From positions 1 to 16,140 of the forward strand of contig JAFVSF010000016.1 in the NCBI GenBank assembly GCA_017503885.1: DNA of 16,140 bases, in the 5' to 3' direction. The notes under the pieces were generated by a model. That model did no database searches. It was not told the DNA's origin and saw only the letters and a program-made list of their open reading frames with translations. How positions within the stretch are numbered: position 1 is the first letter of the stretch; every line of letters starts with the position of its first letter. Both the position numbers and the translations under genes were made by a program. Shown here piece by piece: positions 1 to 6,517 of this stretch. The DNA comes from Clostridia bacterium. GTDB taxonomy: Bacteria; Bacillota; Clostridia; Christensenellales; Borkfalkiaceae.

Positions 1-286
1 GTGAACGTTCAACCTCAACGGTGAAGTCAACGTGTCCGGGAGTGTCGATGATGTTGATTCTGTGATTGTTCCACTGCGCGGTTGTCGCAGCAGAGGTAAT
101 GGTAATACCACGCTCTGCCTCCTGCTCCATCCAGTCCATGGTTGCAGTACCCTCGTGGGTCTCGCCGATCTTGTAGTTTCTACCGGTGTAGAACAGGATT
201 CTCTCGGTAGTAGTAGTCTTACCGGCGTCGATATGCGCCATAATACCAATATTTCTAGTATGTTGTAAGTCAAATTGTCTTGGCAT
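1..286 (-). CDS. fusA: Elongation factor G, N-terminal part (cut by left edge)
   Basis: Ribosomal translocase GTPase that moves tRNA and mRNA after peptide bond formation and helps recycle ribosomes; cytoplasmic. Only the first 95 codons are in the window, read from an ATG at 284-286. The GTP-binding motifs are plain: the P-loop AHIDAGKT at residues 17-24, the switch-I RGIT at 59-62 and DTPGH at 81-85. The preceding AGGAGAAGG is a good ribosome binding site. It lies 12 bases after the rpsG stop and is the third gene of the str operon. Identity is certain; whether the rest of the gene is intact and whether tuf follows cannot be seen. Confidence 0.98.
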   Translation of the reverse strand, partial: MPRQFDLQHTRNIGIMAHIDAGKTTTTERILFYTGRNYKIGETHEGTATMDWMEQEAERGITITSAATTAQWNNHRINIIDTPGHVDFTVEVERS

Positions 287-298
287 AACCTTCTCCTA

Positions 299-769
299 TT
301 ACCAACGATAGTGAGCAAATGCTTTATTTGCTTCAGCCATTCTATGCGTGTCTTCCTTCTTCTTAACAGCGCCGCCGGTATTGTTGTATGCATCCATGAG
401 CTCGCTTGCAAGCTTACCGCTCATTTCTCTGTCGCTTCTCTTTCTTGCACTTGCTACAATCCAGCGAATTGCAAGGGTTTGTCTTCTCTCAGGTCTAATT
501 TCGATTGGAACTTGATAGTTAGAACCACCTACTCTTCTCGCTTTAACCTCGAGAAGTGGCATTACGTTGTTCATAGCTTGATTGAATATATCCATCGCTT
601 CAGCGCCGAGCTTTTCTGATGCTTTTGCTAATGCATCGTAAACGATGGTTTGTGCCGTACCCTTTTTACCGTCAAGCATTACTTGGTTAATAAGTTTAGT
701 AGGTACTTTGTTACCGTAAATTGGATCTGGCAAAACGTCTCTTTTAGGAACGTTACCTCTTCTTGGCAT
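299..769 (-). CDS. rpsG: 30S ribosomal protein S7
   Basis: Primary binder of the 3' major domain of 16S rRNA, which nucleates assembly of the small-subunit head and contacts mRNA near the exit channel. The 156-aa product has the usual bacterial length. It starts MPRRGNVPKRDVLPDPIYGN, carries the conserved LINQVMLDGKKG stretch and ends in the typical NKAFAHYRW tail. The ATG is preceded by AAAGGAGG at a good distance. It is the second gene of the rpsL-rpsG-fusA operon; the 182-nt gap after rpsL is unusually long and structured. In Escherichia coli S7 represses translation of the str operon by binding the rpsL-rpsG spacer, so a similar role is possible here but not shown. Confidence 0.98.
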   Translation of the reverse strand: MPRRGNVPKRDVLPDPIYGNKVPTKLINQVMLDGKKGTAQTIVYDALAKASEKLGAEAMDIFNQAMNNVMPLLEVKARRVGGSNYQVPIEIRPERRQTLAIRWIVASARKRSDREMSGKLASELMDAYNNTGGAVKKKEDTHRMAEANKAFAHYRW

Positions 770-798
770 TTTAATGTCCTCCTTTAAATTTTTTGATA

Positions 799-918
799 GG
801 GTTTAAAACCCGGTACAGCTATCGCTCTTAAACCGTCACCACGGGAGCGAACCTTCCGACGCTCAAAGCGTCGTACTGCCTACTTTTCGGGCGTTTCAGA
901 ATTTCCGCCATAAGTAGG
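799..918 (-). promoter_or_regulatory. Structured RNA spacer between rpsL and rpsG (four predicted hairpins)
   Basis: Read as minus-strand RNA, this spacer can form four stem-loops in succession. First, CCUACUU pairs with AAGUAGG (plus-strand 912-918 with 879-885) and encloses GGCG/CGCC (906-909 with 890-893). Second is a 7-bp stem CGACGCU-UUG-AGCGUCG (857-873). Third, UCGCUC pairs with GAGCGA (845-850 with 822-827), with a coaxial CCGU-GGUG-ACGG inside. Fourth, GGGUU-UUA-AACCC (799-811) ends about 20 bases before the rpsG ribosome binding site. None is followed by a U-run, so these are not ordinary terminators. A translational operator or mRNA processing signal fits the location; this is inference. 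Confidence 0.6.
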
Positions 919-951
919 AATCTTTGTAAATTTGCAAAAAGTCAATTCTAA

Positions 952-1323
952 TTATTTAGGACGCTTAGCGCCGTATTTGCTTCTTGCTTGTCTTCTCTTA
1001 GCAACGCCAGCAGTATCGAGTGCGCCACGGATGATGTGATATCTAACACCTGGCAAGTCTCTTACTCTGCCGCCACGAATGAGAACTGAACTGTGCTCTT
1101 GAAGGTTGTGACCTTCACCTGGGATATACACAGTACCTTCTTGCTTGTTAGTAAGACGTACTCTTGCAATCTTACGTAAAGCTGAGTTAGGCTTTTTAGG
1201 AGAAGTAGTAGTAACCGAAAGACATACGCCTCTTTTTTGAGGACAGCTGTTCATAATTGGAGACTTGCTCTTTTCCTTTGCAGTAACTCTTCCCTGCTTG
1301 ATAAGCTGGTTAATAGTTGGCAT
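952..1323 (-). CDS. rpsL: 30S ribosomal protein S12 (Arg at position 88)
   Basis: Decoding-centre protein of the small subunit that controls accuracy and is the classical streptomycin-resistance locus. The 123-aa product carries the invariant TTSPKKPNSALRK block (Lys43, Lys44), GEGHNLQEH and GGRVRDLPGVRYH, and ends KYGAKRPK. Lys43 is present, but the residue matching Lys88 of E. coli and Mycobacterium tuberculosis is Arg88, encoded by aga. That substitution is known to give streptomycin resistance in those species. AAGGAGGT precedes the ATG. It is the first gene of the str operon, behind its own promoter. Confidence 0.98.
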   Translation of the reverse strand: MPTINQLIKQGRVTAKEKSKSPIMNSCPQKRGVCLSVTTTSPKKPNSALRKIARVRLTNKQEGTVYIPGEGHNLQEHSSVLIRGGRVRDLPGVRYHIIRGALDTAGVAKRRQARSKYGAKRPK

Positions 1324-1456
1324 TTTTTTACCTCCTTATTGTAATGGAATATTCTGAAAACGGACCCTAACCCGTTTAAAGAAAGCTAGTTTTTAATAAT
1401 GGATTTTTCAAAAGGGCGTAATATTCCCTTAGCATACTTATACCATTATCTCGTAC

Positions 1457-1485
1457 ATTTTAACACTTTTAAAAGCCTTAGTCAA
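1457..1485 (-). promoter_or_regulatory. Probable promoter of the rpsL-rpsG-fusA operon
   Basis: On the minus strand TTGACT (plus-strand 1480-1485) is followed after 17 bases by TAAAAT (1457-1462). Transcription would begin near 1450 and give a leader of about 125 nt before rpsL. That leader contains a small hairpin, AAACGG with CCGTTT (1358-1363 with 1372-1377), not far above the ribosome binding site. The -10 is one base off consensus. The stretch 1324-1551 holds no gene that I can support. Confidence 0.6.
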
Positions 1486-1551
1486 CCATTTTTCACACCT
1501 TTACAATTCTTTTACCTAAGATTTTTCATTTTTTGTAAAATTTTTACATCA

Positions 1552-1585
1552 AAAAAGCGTAGTGGCAAGTACCATTACGCTTTTT
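1552..1585 (-). terminator. Intrinsic terminator after lipoprotein gene 1602-3182
   Basis: A 14-bp stem (1552-1565 with 1572-1585) contains one G-T wobble and a 6-base loop. On the minus strand it is followed by a T-run. It starts 16 bases after the lipoprotein stop codon and insulates the str operon promoter from it. The other strand also has T residues after the stem, so it may work in both directions. Confidence 0.9.
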
Positions 1586-1601
1586 ATCTTTAAATCCTTT
1601 A

Positions 1602-3182
1602 TTAGTTAGCGTCTTGAGCTAAATCTAATACCTCTTGAGGTATTTCAAAATCCATATAAATTTTAGCATAAGACAAAGTGAGTTTTGTACTCTCTTCTAC
1701 AGTTGCCGTTATCATAGTGTTTGGAAGATTTGATTCTACGTCCAAATAAGAAACTTGAACTCTTGAACTTCCTCCTAACTCGGTAGGTCTACCATAAGCA
1801 TCAGTCTTGAAAGAATAACCTACCACAAGTGATTGCAAACTAACCTTTAACTGTTCTACCATAGCAAGATAATCAACGTCCTCAACGTCTCCAACCTCAC
1901 CGGTACTTGCATCTCCGTCAGAAGAAACGTTGCCGTTTAAAACACTATTTAAAGCATTGTTAATTACAGCACCTAAAGTTACGTCTTTAAGAGCAAGTTT
2001 AACGCTTGTTAAAAGAGATACTGCAGTTGCATTGTCGTCCCCTGTTATCATCTTTGCTAAATCATCAATAGTTATGATAGCCAATCTAGCATACAAGTAG
2101 TCGTATAAAGTTTCGCCTTCCTCTGGATCGGTAAGAAGGTCGCTTAAAGAAGGGATTTCCGTTTTGATTAAACTTATGATTTCCGTAGTAGAAACACCTA
2201 TTTGTTCTTGAACGAAATTAAATAGCGTTTCAAGGTCAAGTTGGAACACTTCACTCTCATTAAATTCAACGTTATTGGCTTCTGCTTCTTGTCTAGCTTC
2301 TTCCATAAGCGTATCGTTAAGCATTTCGACAGCCTCATCTAATACTACTGCGAGCGTTGGATTATATGTACACAATTCTACAATGAAACTTTCAAATTCT
2401 TCAACTTCTTCCTCTTTGGCAACATCAATGCCTGCTACGTTTTTGAGCAAGAAAGAATACATATCTACGTCTTTATTTGCAAGAATAAAACCTAACGCTT
2501 GGTTCACGTACTCAGCCAAGTTGAAGTTCATAGAACTGTTGACGTTTACAAGGTCTTGTTCGCTCAAAATAATTTCGAGTTTTTCAACTGCCTTCATTAC
2601 GTCTTTATAAATTTCCACAGCCTCTTCATTTGACGCTATCATTTCGTTAAGCGTATTTATAAGTTCGTTAAACGTACCAGCCTCGAATTTATACCAATCG
2701 ATTTCCGGCGTTTCAAGCGAATAGTCCGTCATGCCGTAAACGGCGAGCCCGTCAACGTAATAAATATTCATTTTAGCCACTGGATAGCTTTGGCTTTGGG
2801 CTTCTTGCATTTCAGTAAACGTAGCAATTACGTCATAGCCACTTAGAGTTCTCTTTACGTTTGCAACAACTTTAACCTGCGATGCAAACTTAACAGAATT
2901 CGTTGTAAGTGAAGAATCCATAGCAAAGTTTATGGTAACGTATTCACTACTCAAAATAGGCGACAAAAGGTCTAACGCTTCCCCTAAATTTATCTCTCCA
3001 TTTTCCCCTGCTCCAACGATAGGAACTTCTGGCTTTACCACACTTTCTTCAATAGATTCGCTTAAAGATTCACTTGTAGATTCAAGCGATTCACTCGTGC
3101 TTGGATTAGTACAGCTAATTGCAAACAATGAAATAGCCATTGCCGTTACTACAAGCAATAATTTTAATAATACGTTCTTCAT
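1602..3182 (-). CDS. Putative surface lipoprotein, paralogue 1 of 3
   Basis: Function not recognised. The start is the ATG at 3180-3182, since GGAGG lies 7 bases upstream; an in-frame ATG 13 codons earlier overlaps the promoter -10 and lacks a ribosome binding site. The 526-aa product has a signal peptide ending AISC with lipidation at Cys24, then a low-complexity Ser/Glu/Thr linker (about 28-48). The mature part has no membrane segments. Blocks shared with the next two genes are GYDVIA (115-120), YYVDG (141-145), NPTLAVVLD (274-282), IGVSTTEII (328-336), TLYDYL (358-363) and GRPTEL (464-469). Predicted beta-rich ends around a helical middle recall LolA/LppX-like lipoprotein folds, which is a guess. 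It has its own promoter and terminator. Confidence 0.85.
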   Translation of the reverse strand: MKNVLLKLLLVVTAMAISLFAISCTNPSTSESLESTSESLSESIEESVVKPEVPIVGAGENGEINLGEALDLLSPILSSEYVTINFAMDSSLTTNSVKFASQVKVVANVKRTLSGYDVIATFTEMQEAQSQSYPVAKMNIYYVDGLAVYGMTDYSLETPEIDWYKFEAGTFNELINTLNEMIASNEEAVEIYKDVMKAVEKLEIILSEQDLVNVNSSMNFNLAEYVNQALGFILANKDVDMYSFLLKNVAGIDVAKEEEVEEFESFIVELCTYNPTLAVVLDEAVEMLNDTLMEEARQEAEANNVEFNESEVFQLDLETLFNFVQEQIGVSTTEIISLIKTEIPSLSDLLTDPEEGETLYDYLYARLAIITIDDLAKMITGDDNATAVSLLTSVKLALKDVTLGAVINNALNSVLNGNVSSDGDASTGEVGDVEDVDYLAMVEQLKVSLQSLVVGYSFKTDAYGRPTELGGSSRVQVSYLDVESNLPNTMITATVEESTKLTLSYAKIYMDFEIPQEVLDLAQDAN

Positions 3183-3211
3183 TTTGTTCCTCCAACTACG
3201 TATATGTAGGT

Positions 3212-3240
3212 ATTGTATCACAAATTTATCAAAAAATCAA
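3212..3240 (-). promoter_or_regulatory. Promoter of lipoprotein paralogue 1
   Basis: On the minus strand TTGATT (plus 3235-3240), a 17-base spacer and TACAAT (3212-3217) preceded by TGA form an extended -10 promoter. Transcription would start near 3205, about 23 bases above the chosen ATG. This also argues against the longer upstream start. Confidence 0.8.
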
Positions 3241-3295
3241 TAGGTAAATTTAAAATTTTATCATTACTAAATGCCTTTTGTTTTTTTAGCAATAA

Positions 3296-3331
3296 AAACG
3301 GCGTGTCGCCGTTAAAAGCTACACGCCGTTT
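3296..3331 (-). terminator. Intrinsic terminator after lipoprotein paralogue 2
   Basis: An 11-bp perfect stem, AAACGGCGTGT with ACACGCCGTTT (3296-3306 with 3321-3331), is followed by TTTTT on the minus strand. It begins 12 bases after the stop of the 548-aa lipoprotein and separates it from the promoter of paralogue 1. Confidence 0.9.
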
Positions 3332-3343
3332 ATAGTTTAATTT

Positions 3344-4990
3344 TTAGTATGGTTGTTTTTCTGCAGATCCACCCATCATTTCGCTTAAATCGCCTGCGTT
3401 AGCAAGGATATCAGCAGAAATAACGAATTCTACGTCAGGTTTAGTATAAGTAAATTTAACTTCTACGTCAATAACTTGAGTTGCTCTATCGTCAAAAGCA
3501 GTTACGTCGAAATCTACTTTAACGTTAAGTTCCGTAGGTCTGCCATAGTTGTCGTGGTCATAACCTAATACAACGTCTATTTTTTCAATATCAAGGGTTG
3601 CAACAAATTCCTTGAACTCTGCCATATAGTCGATTTCCATTTCAAGATAATCACCGTTACCTGCACCTACGTATTGATAACCATATTCATTCCAAATAGT
3701 ATCGCCGTTACCTTCGCCAACGTATTCGTAATCGAAGTGTCGGTGAGTAATGTTGCCCATTACAGAATCAAATAATTGACCAAAGGTAGTTGCTTGTAAT
3801 CCACCCTTCAAGAATTCGCATAATTCTTGGAAAGAAGCAAATTGTTCGCCAAGTAAATCATTTAACTTAATGGTGTTGATAAGAGTGTAGAAATAATCAT
3901 AAATCGTTACGCCTGCTTCTGGAGCTGGAAGGAAAAGTTCTTCGTGACAAACTTCTACAACGTCTTGAAGTTCGTCGTCCCAAACCTCTTCACAGAACAT
4001 TTCATGATTAAGCATTTCAACAACTTCTGCAGTTGTAATACCAATCTCAGCTTGAATAGCATCAATTATTTCTTTAAGGTTAATTTGAGCGTCTTGTGGG
4101 AGTTTGCTGTTAAGTAAAGCAACAACTCTATCAAGAACTTGAGCCATAGTAGGATCATTTGCACCGATTGCTAAAATTTCATTTTCTAAAGCAGTAACTT
4201 TAGCAGTATCAGTAGGATTAATACCTAAAATATCTCTTAAAATCCAAGTATAAAGGTCAGTTTCTTCGTTTGCAGATATGTAAGCAATAATTTCTTCTGC
4301 TATAGCTTTAACGTCGATAGTTTTATCAATAGTAACTCTAGTTAAATCTGCCTCGTCAAGCACTGCTAAAAGTTCTTCAATAGCAGGCATTGCTTGAGTA
4401 TAAGCATCCTTCATTTCCGGATCACTTGCTATCATAGTGTTAACCATAGTTAAAAGGTCGTTTACGTTACCAACTTCGCTCTTAACGTATTCCATATCTT
4501 CGCCGTCGTATGCTTGACCTAATACGAGCATTCCGTCTACGTATAACACTTTAACAGTGATACTTTCTTCATAGTCGTATTCTTCGCCTTCTTCGTCTAC
4601 AGATTGTTCCATCTCAACAGTAGCAATTAAATCGTATCCCTTGTCAGTATTCTTAACGTGGGCAACAACGTCTGCAACCATATTGGTTTGGAAATTACCA
4701 CTTGCTAAATCCATAGCCATAGAAAATTCGATAGTTGCGTATTCGTTACCAAGTACTGGATTGAAGAGGTCTAACAAAACAGAAACGTCTACCCCTTCAA
4801 CTGGTTGTACTGGATGAGTGTCAACTGGGGGTACAACCTCTGGTAAACTTTCTGGAGTTGACTCCACTTGAGAAGTAGGCTCTTTAGTTGACTCCTTATT
4901 TTTGTCTTTGTTCTTCTTACAGCCAACAACTGACAAAGCAAGAACAAGCATCATTACAACGAGTAAAATTTTGCTTAAAAAGTTTTTCAT
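3344..4990 (-). CDS. Putative surface lipoprotein, paralogue 2 of 3
   Basis: Function not recognised. The 548-aa product has a signal peptide with lipobox VVGC (lipidated Cys24), then a Lys-rich and Ser/Thr/Pro/Glu-rich linker to about residue 60. Its first 24 residues closely match paralogue 1 (both begin MKN and share LLVV), suggesting recent duplication. Shared blocks are GYDLIA (118-123), LYVDG (149-153), DPTMAQVLD (279-287), IGITTAEVV (317-325), TIYDYFY (362-368) and YGRPTEL (482-488). It differs by an acidic insert near 333-350 bounded by Cys333 and Cys348, and by a direct internal repeat YEYVGEGNGD (421-430) and YQYVGAGNGD (438-447). AAGGAG precedes the ATG. It is probably anchored on the outer face of the membrane. 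Confidence 0.87.
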   Translation of the reverse strand: MKNFLSKILLVVMMLVLALSVVGCKKNKDKNKESTKEPTSQVESTPESLPEVVPPVDTHPVQPVEGVDVSVLLDLFNPVLGNEYATIEFSMAMDLASGNFQTNMVADVVAHVKNTDKGYDLIATVEMEQSVDEEGEEYDYEESITVKVLYVDGMLVLGQAYDGEDMEYVKSEVGNVNDLLTMVNTMIASDPEMKDAYTQAMPAIEELLAVLDEADLTRVTIDKTIDVKAIAEEIIAYISANEETDLYTWILRDILGINPTDTAKVTALENEILAIGANDPTMAQVLDRVVALLNSKLPQDAQINLKEIIDAIQAEIGITTAEVVEMLNHEMFCEEVWDDELQDVVEVCHEELFLPAPEAGVTIYDYFYTLINTIKLNDLLGEQFASFQELCEFLKGGLQATTFGQLFDSVMGNITHRHFDYEYVGEGNGDTIWNEYGYQYVGAGNGDYLEMEIDYMAEFKEFVATLDIEKIDVVLGYDHDNYGRPTELNVKVDFDVTAFDDRATQVIDVEVKFTYTKPDVEFVISADILANAGDLSEMMGGSAEKQPY

Positions 4991-5052
4991 TTTTTCTCCT
5001 TATTTATTAAGAATTTTATATTGAGGCAAAAGCCACATTCTTAGCAAGTTAA

Positions 5053-5081
5053 ATTATAACACGCCATTTTAACAAAATCAA
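5053..5081 (-). promoter_or_regulatory. Promoter of lipoprotein paralogue 2
   Basis: On the minus strand TTGATT (plus 5076-5081), 17 bases and TATAAT (5053-5058) preceded by TGT form a strong extended -10 promoter. It lies just after the stop of paralogue 3, and no hairpin terminator is visible between them, so read-through from paralogue 3 is also possible. Confidence 0.85.
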
Positions 5082-5109
5082 TACCTTTTTAAAATTTTTT
5101 TTTATAAAT

Positions 5110-6426
5110 TTAACCCTCTATATTTGGCAAGGTGAAATCAACGTTAGACTTTCTATAATTTATTGAAATAGCAAACGAAAATTCAAAATCCTGTTCGCTA
5201 TGGTTAGTTGACTGCTCTATTAAGCCCTCGAACGACCCTGCGATTTTAGTCGGTCTTCCGTTATCATCTACACCAACGGAAAGTTGCACCAATAAATTTT
5301 TATAATTCACACCTTGTGCAAGATAGTAGTTTAAATGGTCGCCTATTATAGTGTTGCCGTTTCCGTTACTTGATTTTATAAACGTGTGGCTAATAATCCA
5401 GTTATAAGCATATTCAACCGTGATATTTTTAGCAGATTCTATGATACTGCCAACAAAATCAACAAACGTACCTTCTTTACCCAAAACGTTTTTAGTAAAC
5501 GCATTTAAAGATATCGTTCTTAAGTAACTTCTTAAATAATCGTAAAGCGTTTCTCCTTCGGTAACTGCTCTCAAATTATCTGCAATGGCAGGAACGTTCA
5601 CTCTTAAAATTTCAACTATTTCTTGAGTAGTAACGCCCGACGCTTGCTGTAAACCGTTTAAATACCCCTTAATATTTATTTTATTCTCTTCACTGAGTTT
5701 TGTGTTTATATACGACTCTATTTTATCAATAAAGACAGCAACCGACGGATTACCCGAACAAAACTCTAAAATATCTTCTTCTATCTGTGCAACTGCCTCT
5801 TCGTCGTTTAAATCAACACCCATAAGTTTGCTTAAAACAAAATTATAAACGCTTTCGTTTCGATTATTTTTCAACAACTCTGTAAGGGCGTTGAGAGTGT
5901 TTGCATAATCAACACTCTCGTTAACGTTTTCAAACCCGTTAAACTTGTGTATTATTGGCTTTAAAACGTGATAGATAAGTCTTGTTTCAGCCATAGAATT
6001 TATTGTCGAATTAAAACTACCTATTAAATCTACGAAGGTGCAATCCATAGTTTTTATATAATCAAAATTAACGCCGTCTGGCGCTTGACATCTAATTTCC
6101 ACCCCGTCTATATAGTAAATTTTCCAAACATCAGTTCCCTCTTTAGGTTTAAGTTCAACTATGGCGTCGTAGCCTTTTTCAGTACGTCTTGCGTTAACGC
6201 TTATAAAACTCTCGTATCCGTTATTGTTTACGCTAGCCATAACGTTAATATAATTATTGTCAAGCAACTTGCTAAAAAGAGCCAACTCTTCAGCCAAATT
6301 TACAGTACCTGCAGGTTGAATTTCTTGCATTTTTACAAGTGGCTCTGACTCTTCGGTAGGCGTATTACAGCCAATAAAACTAAGGCTAAGCACCAAAGTT
6401 AATAAAAAAATTATAATTTTTTTCAT
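5110..6426 (-). CDS. Putative surface lipoprotein, paralogue 3 of 3
   Basis: Function not recognised. The 438-aa product is the shortest of the three, with lipobox FIGC (lipidated Cys20) and only a short linker. It keeps the family blocks: GYDAIV (85-90), YYIDG (104-108), NPSVAVFID (226-234), SGVTTQEIV (263-271), ETLYDYL (292-298) and GRPTKI (390-395). The SSNGNGN segment near 352 sits where paralogue 2 has its YVGxGNGD repeats. The extended Ser/Glu linker and acidic inserts of the other two are absent, so this copy is the more compact and more divergent one. AAGGAG precedes the ATG, and the mRNA leader is very short, about 15 nt. Confidence 0.85.
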   Translation of the reverse strand: MKKIIIFLLTLVLSLSFIGCNTPTEESEPLVKMQEIQPAGTVNLAEELALFSKLLDNNYINVMASVNNNGYESFISVNARRTEKGYDAIVELKPKEGTDVWKIYYIDGVEIRCQAPDGVNFDYIKTMDCTFVDLIGSFNSTINSMAETRLIYHVLKPIIHKFNGFENVNESVDYANTLNALTELLKNNRNESVYNFVLSKLMGVDLNDEEAVAQIEEDILEFCSGNPSVAVFIDKIESYINTKLSEENKINIKGYLNGLQQASGVTTQEIVEILRVNVPAIADNLRAVTEGETLYDYLRSYLRTISLNAFTKNVLGKEGTFVDFVGSIIESAKNITVEYAYNWIISHTFIKSSNGNGNTIIGDHLNYYLAQGVNYKNLLVQLSVGVDDNGRPTKIAGSFEGLIEQSTNHSEQDFEFSFAISINYRKSNVDFTLPNIEG

Positions 6427-6447
6427 TTAGCTTTCTCCTTTGCTATA

Positions 6448-6475
6448 ATTATACCATAAACTAAAAGTTTGTCAA
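6448..6475 (-). promoter_or_regulatory. Promoter of lipoprotein paralogue 3
   Basis: On the minus strand a consensus TTGACA (plus 6470-6475), a 16-base spacer and a consensus TATAAT (6448-6453) preceded by TGG. It falls between the tldE terminator and the lipoprotein ATG, so the lipoproteins are transcribed separately from tldDE. Confidence 0.9.
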
Positions 6476-6491
6476 CACCTTAATAAAAAAA

Positions 6492-6511
6492 GGCTTTGCA
6501 GTTGCAAAGCC
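6492..6511 (-). terminator. Intrinsic terminator of the tldD-tldE operon
   Basis: A perfect 8-bp stem GGCTTTGC/GCAAAGCC with a 4-base loop is followed by seven T on the minus strand, starting 6 bases after the tldE stop codon. Confidence 0.93.
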
Positions 6512-6517
6512 AAAATT

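Noticed and set aside
275..619. Open frame of 114 codons on the plus strand opposite rpsG
   Set aside because: It is antisense to a certain ribosomal gene and has no ribosome binding site or recognisable protein features.
799..811. GGGTT-UUA-AACCC as a terminator between rpsL and rpsG
   Set aside because: The stem is only 5 bp and no U-run follows; a terminator inside the str operon would also be unexpected.
3183..3221. Longer start for lipoprotein paralogue 1, 13 codons upstream
   Set aside because: It overlaps the -10 element of the promoter, lacks a ribosome binding site, and would put a charged stretch ahead of the signal peptide.
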